NCBI RefSeq assembly: GCF_003284935.1
Contig: NZ_QMEV01000023.1
Coordinates: 1 to 64,000 of the forward strand
DNA from: Mycobacterium colombiense
GTDB taxonomy: Bacteria; Actinomycetota; Actinomycetes; Mycobacteriales; Mycobacteriaceae
Direction of reading: 5' to 3'
Length of the DNA: 64,000 nt
The notes under the pieces were generated by a model that saw only the letters and a list, made by a program, of their open reading frames with translations, was not told where the DNA came from and did not search any database. The translations under genes were made by a program, and so were the position numbers. Each line of letters opens with the position of its first letter. The first letter of the stretch is position 1. This document shows positions 17,156-25,775 of the stretch, piece after piece.

Positions 17156-17174
17156 CTACGTACGCACATAGTAG
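17156..17174 (-). promoter_or_regulatory. BlaI-like operator (site e), autoregulatory
   Basis: CTACGTACGCACATAGTAG lies 8 bp upstream of the blaI start codon. Outer half-sites CTAC and GTAG flank a GTAC core. It shares its core with site c. Confidence 0.6.
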
Positions 17175-17980
17175 ATTACCCATGGCCGACACACAATGTC
17201 GGATGTCTGATCACGACGGCGGCGAAACCCAATCAACGTGTTGCCGGCGTGTTCGTTTCCTGCCGTTGGGAGACCGTCGAAACGCAATTGTCGCACCGAC
17301 GCATCGCTTCGATCGCCCGCCACGACTTCGGCGACCATGTCGGGTAACGACCCGATACGCTCTTATTCGGTTATGGAAACAATTGCCGCTGGGCCGTCGT
17401 CGTGTACTGACCGTCAGCTGCGCTCTACTTTTTGCCCCGCGCCGCCGCCCGGTGCGAGTCCCATGGCCGGCACCACCCGCATGTTCGGGCGCCTCCGAAC
17501 TCATCGCCGCCAGCTTGGTCAATCCCGCCGCCCGCCCACTGCCTTGCCTATTCCTTCCTTATGTAGGCACAAACCAGTCGAAATGGCGTTCGCGCTACGA
17601 ATGCGCGTCCACGTCAGCTATTGAGGTTGGCGGTCCGCGTTTCGGAGGCGCCTGGCGGCCCGGGAAGCGCCGGTGTGGTCAGTGGGCCTACCTGGACCAG
17701 GTAGGCGTCGAGATTCCAGATTTTTCTAGCATCCTGGGTGATTCAGCCACGCGTTGAGCGCCAAGCAAGCGATTCGGGCATTGTGCATCTCGGAGACACA
17801 AAACGGAGCTTGGCTGCCTCAGCGAACCTCCATTGTGCCGAAGGAGAACCAACACCGCCATTCAGGATTCAACAAGAAACGAGCGCCTCACACGCCGCAG
17901 TTTCGATCTGAAAGACACAGCAGCCCCCCAGGTTGCAATGTCGGAGGCACACGCCTAGCGCTGCTACATTTGGAAGCACT
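17175..17980. other. Gene-poor stretch with one strong palindrome
   Basis: About 800 bp with no recognisable protein on either strand. The only structure I see is the perfect palindrome at 17686-17706, listed separately. Probably eroded sequence between blaI and the LpqS-like gene. Confidence 0.4.
17686..17706. repeat. Perfect 21-bp inverted repeat
   Basis: GCCTACCTGG-A-CCAGGTAGGC has 10-bp arms and a single central base. With no loop and no T-run it is an unlikely terminator; it could be an operator or the scar of an inverted-repeat element. Confidence 0.7.
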
Positions 17981-18382
17981 GTGCATAGCGACCTTCTCAA
18001 GCTTCCCCTGCTGCGATCGGCCATCGCCATCATCGCGGCACTCTGGTTGCTGGGTGGTGCCGCCGAGCACGCGTGGCACGCGGCCGCCACGGTTGATGCG
18101 GCTCAGCAGTCGGGTAGCTCATCGAGTGGTGCACTAGCGGTTGATGGCGATCACGCGCAGTGCGACAGCGGGCTGTCGCACTCCTGCCTCGTAGCGACGG
18201 CGGTGGCGGATGTCCCGCGCTGGGATGACGCGTTTCTGGTGTACGCCGGGGTCGCGGCGGTGGCCGTTGTCGGTTATTGCTTTGTGTGGGCGCGACAGGC
18301 CAAACGAGGTCCACCCCGAGGGCCCGCTACACCCGTCGCCGGTCAAGACCTGCTAACACGATTTTGTCTCGCACGACGCTGA
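17981..18382 (+). CDS. LpqS-like copper-associated membrane protein (copy 1)
   Basis: About 133 residues from the GTG at 17981 (GGAAG lies upstream; an earlier ATG at 17933 is possible). An N-terminal hydrophobic segment (SAIAIIAALWLLGGAAEHAW), an external loop with HAQCDSGLSHSC, a second hydrophobic segment (FLVYAGVAAVAVVGYCFVWA) and a basic Pro-rich end closing with GQDLLTRFCLARR. The same layout and C-terminal signature occur in the proteins at 35719 and 39317. No ATACC/GGTAT box was seen upstream, so it may be controlled differently. Confidence 0.65.
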   Translation: MHSDLLKLPLLRSAIAIIAALWLLGGAAEHAWHAAATVDAAQQSGSSSSGALAVDGDHAQCDSGLSHSCLVATAVADVPRWDDAFLVYAGVAAVAVVGYCFVWARQAKRGPPRGPATPVAGQDLLTRFCLARR

Positions 18383-18884
18383 TAGGTCGACGCCACATCA
18401 CACGGCGTTGCACGGTCTACCGGTAATCCCGCTGCTTGATTGACGAGCATTCTTTCACGCGGGCTGGGTCGAAGACCTGTCGATATTTTCGATGAGTTGA
18501 CCCGGCAGCCAAGCTGCGTCGCGTTATCTGGCGTCCTCACTCACCATGCGGCCCAGGGCCAGTCGGCCGCGTCTAAGAACAGTGAAGCGACGCCACCTGA
18601 GTCGTTTCGTCAAATGCCTTTGTCGTTCGGGAGGATTTTGATGCGCCACCACACCATCGCGCCCGGTCTCCGGCCGCGGTTCGTGACACCGCCCGTCAGC
18701 GGACCGCTGAACCCGCAGAGCCAGTCATGGAAATAGTTGACTCAGTCGCCGCCCGCGGCGTACTAATGAGCGCGGCGCCATTCATCGCTAAAGGCACCGA
18801 GCCAATCGGCCCAACGGCGTGTATTTCGCAGCGTTGTCACCGCGAGTCTAACGGCGCGCTCGGCTCACTCGTGGAGCGAGTCTC
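18383..18884. other. No gene recognised
   Basis: About 500 bp between the LpqS-like gene and the cation transporter. Frames present do not resemble known families. Confidence 0.4.
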
Positions 18885-19583
18885 ATGACGCAGTTTGGAT
18901 CAGCCGCCACCCCGGGAAGCGACGACCTTAGCTGTTGCAGCACGACCACTTCGAGAACAGCGATGACATTTCAACGCGATTCCCGATGGCACGCTGCCGC
19001 ACGATGGGCGCGATGGCTGGCTTGGGTCAGCCTGATCTTTGTGGTCGCCGAAGGGGCCCTCGGCCTGTGGCAGGGCGTGGCTACAGGATCTGTCGCACTG
19101 ACCGCATGGGCATTAGGAAGCGCGCCCGAGGCGATGGCCAGCCTGGTCGTGATTTGGCGGTTCAGCGGCACGCGAACCTTGTCCGAGACGGCCGAGCTCC
19201 GTGCGCAACGTGGCGTAGCGGTGTCGTTTTGGCTCAGCGCCCCCTACATTGCCGCTGAATCCCTGCACCATCTACTCAAAGAGCACGTGTCACACACGTC
19301 GCTGGTCGGTGTTGTCTTGACGGCTGCCGCCTTGGTGCAGATGCCGATCCTGGGCCGCGCGCAACAGAAACTCGGCGCACGGCTGGGCTCGGGCGCCACG
19401 ATCGGCAAGGGCATCCAAAACTATCTGTGCGCCGCACAGGCGGCCGCAGTCCTCCTCGGCTTGGCGGTCACCCTCGCATGGCGCAACGGATGGTGGTTAG
19501 ACCCCGCCATCGGGCTGGGCATCGCCGCCGTCGCCGTCTGGCAAGGGCGGCGATCGTGGCGCGGCGAGGATTGCGGATGCTAG
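18885..19583 (+). CDS. Cation-transporter family membrane protein (CDF-related, transmembrane part only)
   Basis: A 232-residue protein with six predicted membrane helices. It opens with a Cys/Thr-containing cytoplasmic tail (SCCSTTTSRT) and closes with GEDCGC. The core (EGALGLWQGVATGSVALTAW, ALGSAPEAMASLVVIWRFSG) follows the architecture of cation-diffusion facilitators, but the HxxxD/DxxxD zinc residues are not evident and the C-terminal ferredoxin-like domain is missing. Such proteins occur near mycobacterial metal-resistance genes. The terminal Cys clusters could bind metal. Transport activity uncertain. Confidence 0.7.
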   Translation: MTQFGSAATPGSDDLSCCSTTTSRTAMTFQRDSRWHAAARWARWLAWVSLIFVVAEGALGLWQGVATGSVALTAWALGSAPEAMASLVVIWRFSGTRTLSETAELRAQRGVAVSFWLSAPYIAAESLHHLLKEHVSHTSLVGVVLTAAALVQMPILGRAQQKLGARLGSGATIGKGIQNYLCAAQAAAVLLGLAVTLAWRNGWWLDPAIGLGIAAVAVWQGRRSWRGEDCGC

Positions 19584-19630
19584 GCCCGGGCCGGATGAAC
19601 GGCACCGCAATACTCGGCACGGTCATTGCA

Positions 19631-19644
19631 TATATCGCGATATA
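19631..19644 (+). promoter_or_regulatory. Possible metal-sensor operator upstream of the CDF gene
   Basis: TATATCGCGATATA is a perfect 14-bp palindrome 43 bp before the CDF transporter start, followed by ACGCATAG. AT-rich dyads of this sort are used by ArsR/SmtB-type sensors, and a looser related stretch (TATATGCGCATGCG) precedes the zinc-ribbon gene near 21469. The regulator is unknown. Confidence 0.45.
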
Positions 19645-19686
19645 CGCATAGTTTGTCGACATGGATCGGGCAGCCGGGGGACGTCA

Positions 19687-20649
19687 ATGAACGCGGACCA
19701 TAGCCACACCCACGGGCATACATCGGCAGATTCTGACCGGCGATGGCTGGGCGGTGCGCTGGCGGTGATCGCGGGGTTCATGCTGGGTGAGGTGGTCGTG
19801 GGGATCATCGCGGGCTCATTGGCGTTGCTCTCCGATGCGGCACACATGCTCACCGATGCGGCCTCGATTGCGTTGGCGTTGTGGGCGATTCGGCTGTCCG
19901 CGCGGCCGGCGGCAGGGCGGATGACCTACGGGTGGCGGCGCGTGGAGATTTTGTCCGCGCAGGCCAACGGCGTGACCTTGCTGGTGTTGGCGGCATGGCT
20001 GGCGTATGAGGCGATCAAAAGGCTGATCCATCCGCCGCAGGTCACAGGCGCACTGGTGCTAGTCACTGCGCTGGTCGGTGTGGTGGTGAACCTGGTGGCC
20101 ACGTGGATGATCAGCCGGGCCAACCGGGCCAGCCTGAACGTCGAGGGCGCTTTTCAGCACATACTCAACGACTTGTTCGCCTTCATCGCCACCGCCGTGG
20201 CCGGGGTAATGATCATGGTCACCGGGTTCGGGCGTGCGGACGCGATCGCCACGCTGGTCGTGGTGGCGCTGATGCTGCGAGCCGGCATCGGATTGGTGCG
20301 GGCCGCTAGCCTCGTTTTTCTCGAGGCCGCGCCCCAAGGTATCGATCCGGACTCGATCGGGCGGGCCATGGCCGCTCACGATTCCGTCGTGGAAGTTCAT
20401 GATCTGCATGTGTGGGAAATCACCTCAGGTGAACCGGCCCTGTCGGCGCACGTGATCGTCGCGCCGGGCCGCGACTGCCACGCCACCCGAAACGACTTGG
20501 CGCAGCTGCTGGCCCACGAATATGGCATCTCCCACACCACGTTGCAGCTCGACCACGAAGCCTCCGAAATCGGCAGGCAGGATGCAGCCGGCGAGCATGC
20601 GCACTGCGAGGATCCACACGGCCCGACGCATCGTTTTACCGGCGCCTGA
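19687..20649 (+). CDS. Cation diffusion facilitator (CzcD/ZntA-type zinc/cadmium/cobalt exporter)
   Basis: A 320-residue CDF transporter. The N-terminal His-rich segment (HSHTHGHTS) is followed by six transmembrane helices. Metal-site signatures are seen in SDAAHMLTDAASIALALWA (TM2, HxxxD) and FQHILNDLFAFIATAVAG (TM5, HxxxD), and a C-terminal cytoplasmic domain (SVVEVHDLHVWEITSGEPALS) ends in a second His cluster (HAHCEDPHGPTH). It exports divalent cations by proton antiport. A 14-bp palindrome lies 43 bp upstream. Confidence 0.93.
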   Translation: MNADHSHTHGHTSADSDRRWLGGALAVIAGFMLGEVVVGIIAGSLALLSDAAHMLTDAASIALALWAIRLSARPAAGRMTYGWRRVEILSAQANGVTLLVLAAWLAYEAIKRLIHPPQVTGALVLVTALVGVVVNLVATWMISRANRASLNVEGAFQHILNDLFAFIATAVAGVMIMVTGFGRADAIATLVVVALMLRAGIGLVRAASLVFLEAAPQGIDPDSIGRAMAAHDSVVEVHDLHVWEITSGEPALSAHVIVAPGRDCHATRNDLAQLLAHEYGISHTTLQLDHEASEIGRQDAAGEHAHCEDPHGPTHRFTGA

Positions 20650-20699
20650 CAAACCCACCACGGACCATACCCAGCCTCCGGTCACCGGAAGGAGAAACC

Positions 20700-21440
20700 A
20701 TGCCGCACACGCCAACCCGCGAAACACGCGAGCTGCGGGTATTGGTACTGGGCTACAACGGGCTGCTGGCCGCGATCGCCGGGTTCATCAACTCGGTGGC
20801 ACTGCTGGTCTTGACGTTTCCGGTGGGCAACCTAACTGCATTGAGCACCAAGCTGGGCATGGACTCAGCCAATCCGCTGCTGTACGAGAGCTGCATGATC
20901 GCACTGATCGTAGGCGGATTTCTGGCCGGAGCCGCCGGGGCCGGAGCTGTACTGGCGCCGGTGCAAACCCACACCAGTGCGCGCCACGCCGCGGTCCTGC
21001 TCGCCGAGGCCGCGCTGCTGGTGGCCGCAGCCGGTATCGAGATTCCCGGGTTCAAGGCGCTGCTGGCGGCGGCCGCGTGCGGGCTGCAAAACGCGATGAC
21101 CTCGAACTCGCCCGGGATGGCAATCCGCACAACGCACTTCACCGGCACCATCACCGACCTCGGATTGATACTGGGCCGCAGCCGCCGCCACGGGATGGAC
21201 AAGTGGAAGGCCGCGGTGCTCACGACGACCGTGGTGCTATTCGTCGGCGGCGGCGCGACGGGCGCCCTCATTGGCGGCCGGTTCGGCCACAACGCACTGC
21301 TTCTTCCAGCTGCCGCCTGCCTGGCTGTCGCGATAGCCAGCCTGCTGTATAGCCGGCGGCGCAGCACCCGATTGGCCCGCGCGATATCGGCCCCCGAGCG
21401 CTCGCATCGCTCCCTTGCTGATCAGGCGACGGCGGGGTAA
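20700..21440 (+). CDS. YoaK/DUF1275 family membrane protein
   Basis: A 246-residue, six-helix membrane protein. The family pattern is clear: an N-terminal AAIAGFINSVALLVLTFPVGNLTALSTKLG segment, a central AAACGLQNAMTSNSPGMAIRTTHFTGTITDLG with the conserved GxQN and TGTxTD motifs, and a basic stretch (GRSRRHGMDKWK) before the last helices. It has a good ribosome site (GAAGGAG) and follows the CDF gene by 50 bp, so it may be cotranscribed. The function of DUF1275 proteins is not established. Confidence 0.82.
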   Translation: MPHTPTRETRELRVLVLGYNGLLAAIAGFINSVALLVLTFPVGNLTALSTKLGMDSANPLLYESCMIALIVGGFLAGAAGAGAVLAPVQTHTSARHAAVLLAEAALLVAAAGIEIPGFKALLAAAACGLQNAMTSNSPGMAIRTTHFTGTITDLGLILGRSRRHGMDKWKAAVLTTTVVLFVGGGATGALIGGRFGHNALLLPAAACLAVAIASLLYSRRRSTRLARAISAPERSHRSLADQATAG

Positions 21441-21541
21441 CCGCAGAGTCCAAGCCATGCGCATTCGTATATGCGCATGCGTTTATAGTTTGTTAGTCTG
21501 GGCGGGTAAGGCATCGCCGTTGCCTGATTAGGGAGGTCCAA

Positions 21542-21898
21542 ATGGCAGACGAGCGCGGATCAATGGAGGCCAAAGAGTCAACGCTGCTGTGTCCGCGGTG
21601 TGTGTCGCAGATGCTGCCGGTGCAGCGCTTCGGCGTGACGATCGATCAGTGCACGGGTTGCGGCGGCGTCTTCCTGGACCGGGGCGAACTAGAGCAACTC
21701 TCCGAGGCCGAGGCCAAGTTCTACGCCGCCCAACAGCCACCCCAACCCGCGCCACCGCCGGGAGGGTATGCGCCTGCGCAGTACCCAGCGCAGCCCGTGT
21801 ACGTCGAAAATTCCCGCCCTAGAGGATTTTTGGGTGGATTGTTCGGAGAGGGCTATTACGGTGGTCACCACGGAGGATATCGGGGCGGACACCACTGA
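21542..21898 (+). CDS. TFIIB-type zinc-ribbon protein
   Basis: A 118-residue soluble protein. The zinc ribbon is LLCPRCVSQMLPVQRFGVTIDQCTGCGGVFLDRGEL (about residues 17-52; CxxC...CxxC). A proline-rich middle and a glycine/histidine-rich tail (GYYGGHHGGYRGGHH) follow. Proteins of this family are frequent in actinobacteria and may buffer zinc or act as chaperones. The His tail strengthens a metal-binding interpretation in this neighbourhood. GGGAGG lies before the ATG. Confidence 0.78.
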   Translation: MADERGSMEAKESTLLCPRCVSQMLPVQRFGVTIDQCTGCGGVFLDRGELEQLSEAEAKFYAAQQPPQPAPPPGGYAPAQYPAQPVYVENSRPRGFLGGLFGEGYYGGHHGGYRGGHH

Positions 21899-22332
21899 CG
21901 ATTGCGCCGGCGGCATTGCCTTCAACTTCCGTGCACGCCCGACCCAGTGGCCTCCACATCCCACAGTCGCGCACCGGCAAGTTTATCCAGCCCAAATGTT
22001 GAGTCGCCGTCGGCGGCGGCCAGCGGCGATCGGACAGCCGGGCTCGCATCTGACCAACTTCACGGCGCATGGCGCCGTCGTGAGGCCCTCCCCCCTTGAT
22101 GGACCGGTTAGTACCGAGGCCCCCTCACGCTGACCACCCCGCCGGCACGACGCCTGGCAGTCGCAGCCGATGCAGGTGCTACGCGCGGGCTGGCGGCTGC
22201 GCTTTGCTTACCGGCGCTCGCGGCCGGTTGGCCCAACCGAAATTCATAGTGATATTGCGATGTATCTATGTTACGGTCGAATGAGTAGTAGATGAAATGC
22301 GCCCGACAGGGCCGAACACGAGGAGGAAGTTG
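21899..22332. other. Upstream region of the pacL1-ctpC operon
   Basis: About 430 bp without a recognisable gene. Near its right end CATAG (22245-22249) and CTATG (22266-22270) flank an AT-rich core, GATATTGCGATGTATC, which could be an operator for a zinc or other metal sensor. The ribosome site GGAGGAAG stands before the PacL start. Confidence 0.4.
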
Positions 22333-22614
22333 ATGTTTCCGCATGCGCTAGCGGCGAAGGCGGCCGCTACGGTGTTCACGGGATTGGTGGGCGTGAGTGC
22401 CTATGAGCTGTTGCGTAAGGCGGCTGGTGGGGCGCCGGTGCGTCGGGCGACGGTCGCGGCCGCGGAGTTGAGTTTGCGAGGGACGCGTCGCGCAGAAGTG
22501 GTAGCGGAGTCGGCTCGGCTGAAGGCGGCTGACGTGGTCGCCGAGGCGCGTGAACGCATCGGCGAAGAGGCTTCCCCACCGGCTGCGGCCGCGGTCCACG
22601 ACCACGACCACTGA
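22333..22614 (+). CDS. pacL1: PacL1-type (DUF1490) partner of CtpC
   Basis: A 93-residue DUF1490 protein. It has a membrane helix (ALAAKAAATVFTGLVGVSAYELLRKA), a basic linker, the conserved SARLKAADVVAEARERIGEE helix, and a C-terminal VHDHDH motif matching the DLHDHDH zinc-binding end of M. tuberculosis PacL1 (Rv3269). PacL1 delivers zinc to and clusters CtpC. The start at 22333 was chosen for its ribosome site and family homology. The ATPase gene starts 8 nt later. The aspartate/histidine tail distinguishes this copy from the two other PacL paralogues here. Confidence 0.9.
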   Translation: MFPHALAAKAAATVFTGLVGVSAYELLRKAAGGAPVRRATVAAAELSLRGTRRAEVVAESARLKAADVVAEARERIGEEASPPAAAAVHDHDH

Positions 22615-22622
22615 TCGCTGTT

Positions 22623-24905
22623 ATGACTGTTGTCGAGGACACCGCCGTAGAAATTCTCTCCGATGCGGCGGGGCGGATGAGATTGCATGTTCCGTGGGTT
22701 CGTTCGGATTCCCGTCGTGCGGTGGCCGTCGAAGACAAGGTGGACAAGCAGACCGGGGTGCGCGCGGTGCACGCCTATCCCCACACCGGATCGGTCGTGG
22801 TGTGGTATTCACCCAAGCGTTGCGATCGCTCGGCGATCATGGCGGCCATTGCGGCGGCCAAAGACGTTGCAGCTGAGCTGATTCCCGCGCGTACGCCGCG
22901 CTCGGCGGACGTCCGCAACACTGAGGTACTGCGCATCGCGATCGGCGGGGCGGCGCTGGTGTTGTTGGGTGTGCGCCGCTACGGTTTCCGCCGCCCGCCG
23001 CTGCTGGGCCCCAAGGGTCAGTTGGTGGCCACCGGCGCGACGGTGTTCATGGGCTATCCGTTCTTCCGCGGGGCGCTACGCTCGCTTCGTTCTGGCCGCG
23101 CCGGCACCGACACGCTGGTGACGGTGGCCACGGTGGCCAGCATGGTGTTGCGGGAGAACGTGGTCGCACTGACCGTGCTGTGGCTACTCAATATCGGCGA
23201 GTACCTGCAGGACCTGACGCTGCGCCGCACCCGGCGGGCCATCGCCGACCTGTTGCGCGGCACCGCGGACACCGCGTGGATCAGGGCCAATGATGGCAGC
23301 GAAGTCCAAGTCCCCATCGATACCTTGCAAATCGGCGACGAGGTCGTCATTCACGATCACGTGGCGATCCCGGTGGACGGCGAGGTGCTCGACGGCGAAG
23401 CGGTGGTCGACCAGTCGGCGATCACCGGAGAGACGTTGCCGGTCAGCATGGTCGTCGGCTCCCGTGTACACGCCGGATCGGTGGTGGTACGCGGACGCCT
23501 GGTGGTGCGCGCGGCCGCGGTGGGCAGCGAAACCACGATCGGGCGCATCATTTCCCGCGTCGAAGAGGCCCAACACGACCGGGCACCGATTCAAACGGTC
23601 GGTGAGAACTTCTCGCGCCGGTTTGTTCCGATCTCATTCATCGTGTCCGCGGCGACCCTGCTGCTGACCGGCGACATCCGGCGCGCGATGACCATGCTGT
23701 TGATCGCGTGCCCGTGCGCGGTGGGATTGTCGACCCCGACCGCGATCAGCGCCGCGATCGGCAACGGGGCGCGCCGCGGCATCCTGATCAAGGGCGGATC
23801 GCACCTCGAACAAGCCGGGCGGGTGAACGCCATCGTGTTCGACAAGACCGGGACGCTGACAGTTGGGCGCCCCGTCGTGACGAATGTTGTTGCCTTCCAG
23901 AAGGACTGGCAGCCCGAAGAGGTCCTGGCCTATGCGGCCAGCTCGGAGATCCATTCGCGTCATCCGCTGGCCGAAGCGGTGATCCGCTCGACCAACGAAC
24001 GCCACATCACGATCCCGCCGCACGAACAGTGCGAAGTATTGGTCGGCCTGGGCATGCGCACCTGGGCTGATGGCCGCGTTTTGCTGTTGGGTAGCCCGTC
24101 GCTGCTGCGTGCCGAAAAAGTCCGCGTGTCCAAGAAGGCAACCGAGTGGGTTGACAAATTGCGGCGCCAGGCCGAGACCCCGCTGTTGCTGGCGGTGGAC
24201 GGCACGCTGGTCGGGCTGATCAGCCTGCGCGACGAAATCCGCCCCGAGGCCGCCGATGTGCTGAACAAGTTGCGCAGCAAGGGCATTCGGCGCATCGTGA
24301 TGCTGACTGGTGATCATCCGGATACCGCCGAGGTGGTGGCCGGCGAACTCGGTATCGACGAGTGGCGCGCCGAGGTGCTGCCCGAAGACAAGCTTCAGGC
24401 GGTGCGCCAACTGCAGGACGAAGGTTACGTGGTCGCGATGATCGGTGATGGCGTCAATGACGCGCCGGCACTGGCGACCGCCGATATCGGGATTGCCATG
24501 GGTCTGGCCGGCACGGACGTCGCCGTGGAAACCGCCGATATCGCACTGGCCAACGACAACCTGCAGCGCCTGCTCGATGTACCCGATTTGGGTGCACGAG
24601 CCGTCGCGGTGATCCGGCAGAACTACGGCATGTCCATCGCCGTCAACTCCGTCGGTCTGCTCATGGGCGCCGGAGGGGCCCTGTCGCCGGTGCTGGCCGC
24701 GATCCTGCACAACGCGTCCTCGGTCGCGGTGGTCACCAACAGCTCTCGACTGATCCGCTACCGCCTGATGAACGGCCAATCCCCGGCCGCGAACGAACAT
24801 TCGACGGGGGCGCCTGTCGGCACCGCTAGCGAGCAGCCCGCGGCGTCGTCACCGCATAGCAAGCAATCGCGCAGGCTGTCGCCGGTTCGCACAGGACAGG
24901 GTTGA
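22623..24905 (+). CDS. ctpC: Zinc/manganese-exporting P-type ATPase CtpC
   Basis: A 760-residue P1B-ATPase. A heavy-metal-associated-like N-domain without CxxC (about 1-90) is followed by the transmembrane site Cys363-Pro-Cys365 (IACPCAVGLSTPTA), phosphorylation site Asp407 (DKTGT), then [25 protein letters not shown]. The HNASSVAVVTNSSRLIRYR end is that of CtpC, a zinc (and reported manganese) exporter. It is cotranscribed with the PacL1-type gene. The Ser/Pro-rich C-terminus after about residue 715 is not conserved. Confidence 0.94.
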   Translation: MTVVEDTAVEILSDAAGRMRLHVPWVRSDSRRAVAVEDKVDKQTGVRAVHAYPHTGSVVVWYSPKRCDRSAIMAAIAAAKDVAAELIPARTPRSADVRNTEVLRIAIGGAALVLLGVRRYGFRRPPLLGPKGQLVATGATVFMGYPFFRGALRSLRSGRAGTDTLVTVATVASMVLRENVVALTVLWLLNIGEYLQDLTLRRTRRAIADLLRGTADTAWIRANDGSEVQVPIDTLQIGDEVVIHDHVAIPVDGEVLDGEAVVDQSAITGETLPVSMVVGSRVHAGSVVVRGRLVVRAAAVGSETTIGRIISRVEEAQHDRAPIQTVGENFSRRFVPISFIVSAATLLLTGDIRRAMTMLLIACPCAVGLSTPTAISAAIGNGARRGILIKGGSHLEQAGRVNAIVFDKTGTLTVGRPVVTNVVAFQKDWQPEEVLAYAASSEIHSRHPLAEAVIRSTNERHITIPPHEQCEVLVGLGMRTWADGRVLLLGSPSLLRAEKVRVSKKATEWVDKLRRQAETPLLLAVDGTLVGLISLRDEIRPEAADVLNKLRSKGIRRIVMLTGDHPDTAEVVAGELGIDEWRAEVLPEDKLQAVRQLQDEGYVVAMIGDGVNDAPALATADIGIAMGLAGTDVAVETADIALANDNLQRLLDVPDLGARAVAVIRQNYGMSIAVNSVGLLMGAGGALSPVLAAILHNASSVAVVTNSSRLIRYRLMNGQSPAANEHSTGAPVGTASEQPAASSPHSKQSRRLSPVRTGQG

Positions 24906-24907
24906 CC

Positions 24908-25513
24908 ATGATGCCTGTGTCCGCGCTGGCGCTCTAAGTCGTCTTCGCCGTACTCGGGTTCGGCTGGCGCAGCTGGACCCAGCATCGGCGCACCGGCTCG
25001 ACCGGATTTCGCGGCGTCAGTGGGCGTCCCGGCTCGCTGGAATGGTGGGCCGGTGTCGGATTCGTGGGCGCCATCCTCGCCGGGGTGGCCGCGCCGCTGC
25101 TGCAACTGACTGGAATCCTCACCCCGATGCCGGTCCTGCACGCACCTGCTGTCCAGGCGCCCGGGGTGGTGGCGGCGATTGCAGGACTCGCCGCCACCCT
25201 CTACGCCCAACACGGCATGGGTGAGTCCTGGCGGATCGGGGTCGACCCCGGCGAAACCACCACCTTGGTACGCACGGGTGTGTTCGGCTGGGTCCGCAAT
25301 CCCATCTTCGCTGCCATGCTCGTCTTCGCCGCCGGCATCGCTCTGATGACGCCCAACCCGCTGGCCCTGGCCGCGTTCGTGGTCCTGCTGGCGGCCATCG
25401 AGGTTCAGGTCCGTGTCGTCGAAGAGCCATACCTGGCCCGCATCCACGGCCGCGCCTACACCGATTACCGCGCCGCGGTTGGGCGGTTTGCGCCCGGCAT
25501 CGGGCGCAACTAG
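24908..25513 (+). pseudogene. Isoprenylcysteine carboxyl methyltransferase-like membrane protein, interrupted near the start
   Basis: The C-terminal 149 residues from the GTG at 25064 form an ICMT/PEMT-like domain: VAAIAGLAATLYAQHGMGES, then GVFGWVRNPIFAAML (GPY/RNP motif) and EEPYLARIHGRAYTDYRAAV (conserved E-E-P-Y and Y-x-x-Y). In frame upstream, the sequence from the ATG at 24908 reads MMPVSALAL then TAA (24935-24937), then a normal hydrophobic start (VVFAVLGFGWRSWTQ). A nonsense codon at position 10 therefore separates the start from the body. Translation from 25064 may still give a shortened protein. Confidence 0.62.
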
Positions 25514-25758
25514 ACACCGCCGCTGAAGACGGAGGCCCCATGACGCCGGCCAATGCCCCCGCTGCCCGTGGAACCGATACTCGGACAAGAATTCCCGCAA
25601 CTACGACCGAGAAATGGGGTTCTTTGGCCGCCACGACCCCGGCTGCGCATGCCCCGCCGCGGAATTCCCAAACCCGTCGACTGCATACCGACGCCACACA
25701 TCACAGGTGCACCGCGATTCGGAACCATAGTTCAGCCGTTGCTGTTATATCAGCGACG

Positions 25759-25768
25759 ACTGTACAGT
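25759..25768 (+). promoter_or_regulatory. Palindrome at the cmtR promoter
   Basis: ACTGTACAGT is a perfect 10-bp dyad ending 7 bp before the cmtR start codon. CmtR is known to autorepress from dyads near its start, so this is a candidate operator. Confidence 0.4.
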
Positions 25769-25775
25769 TGCGGCT

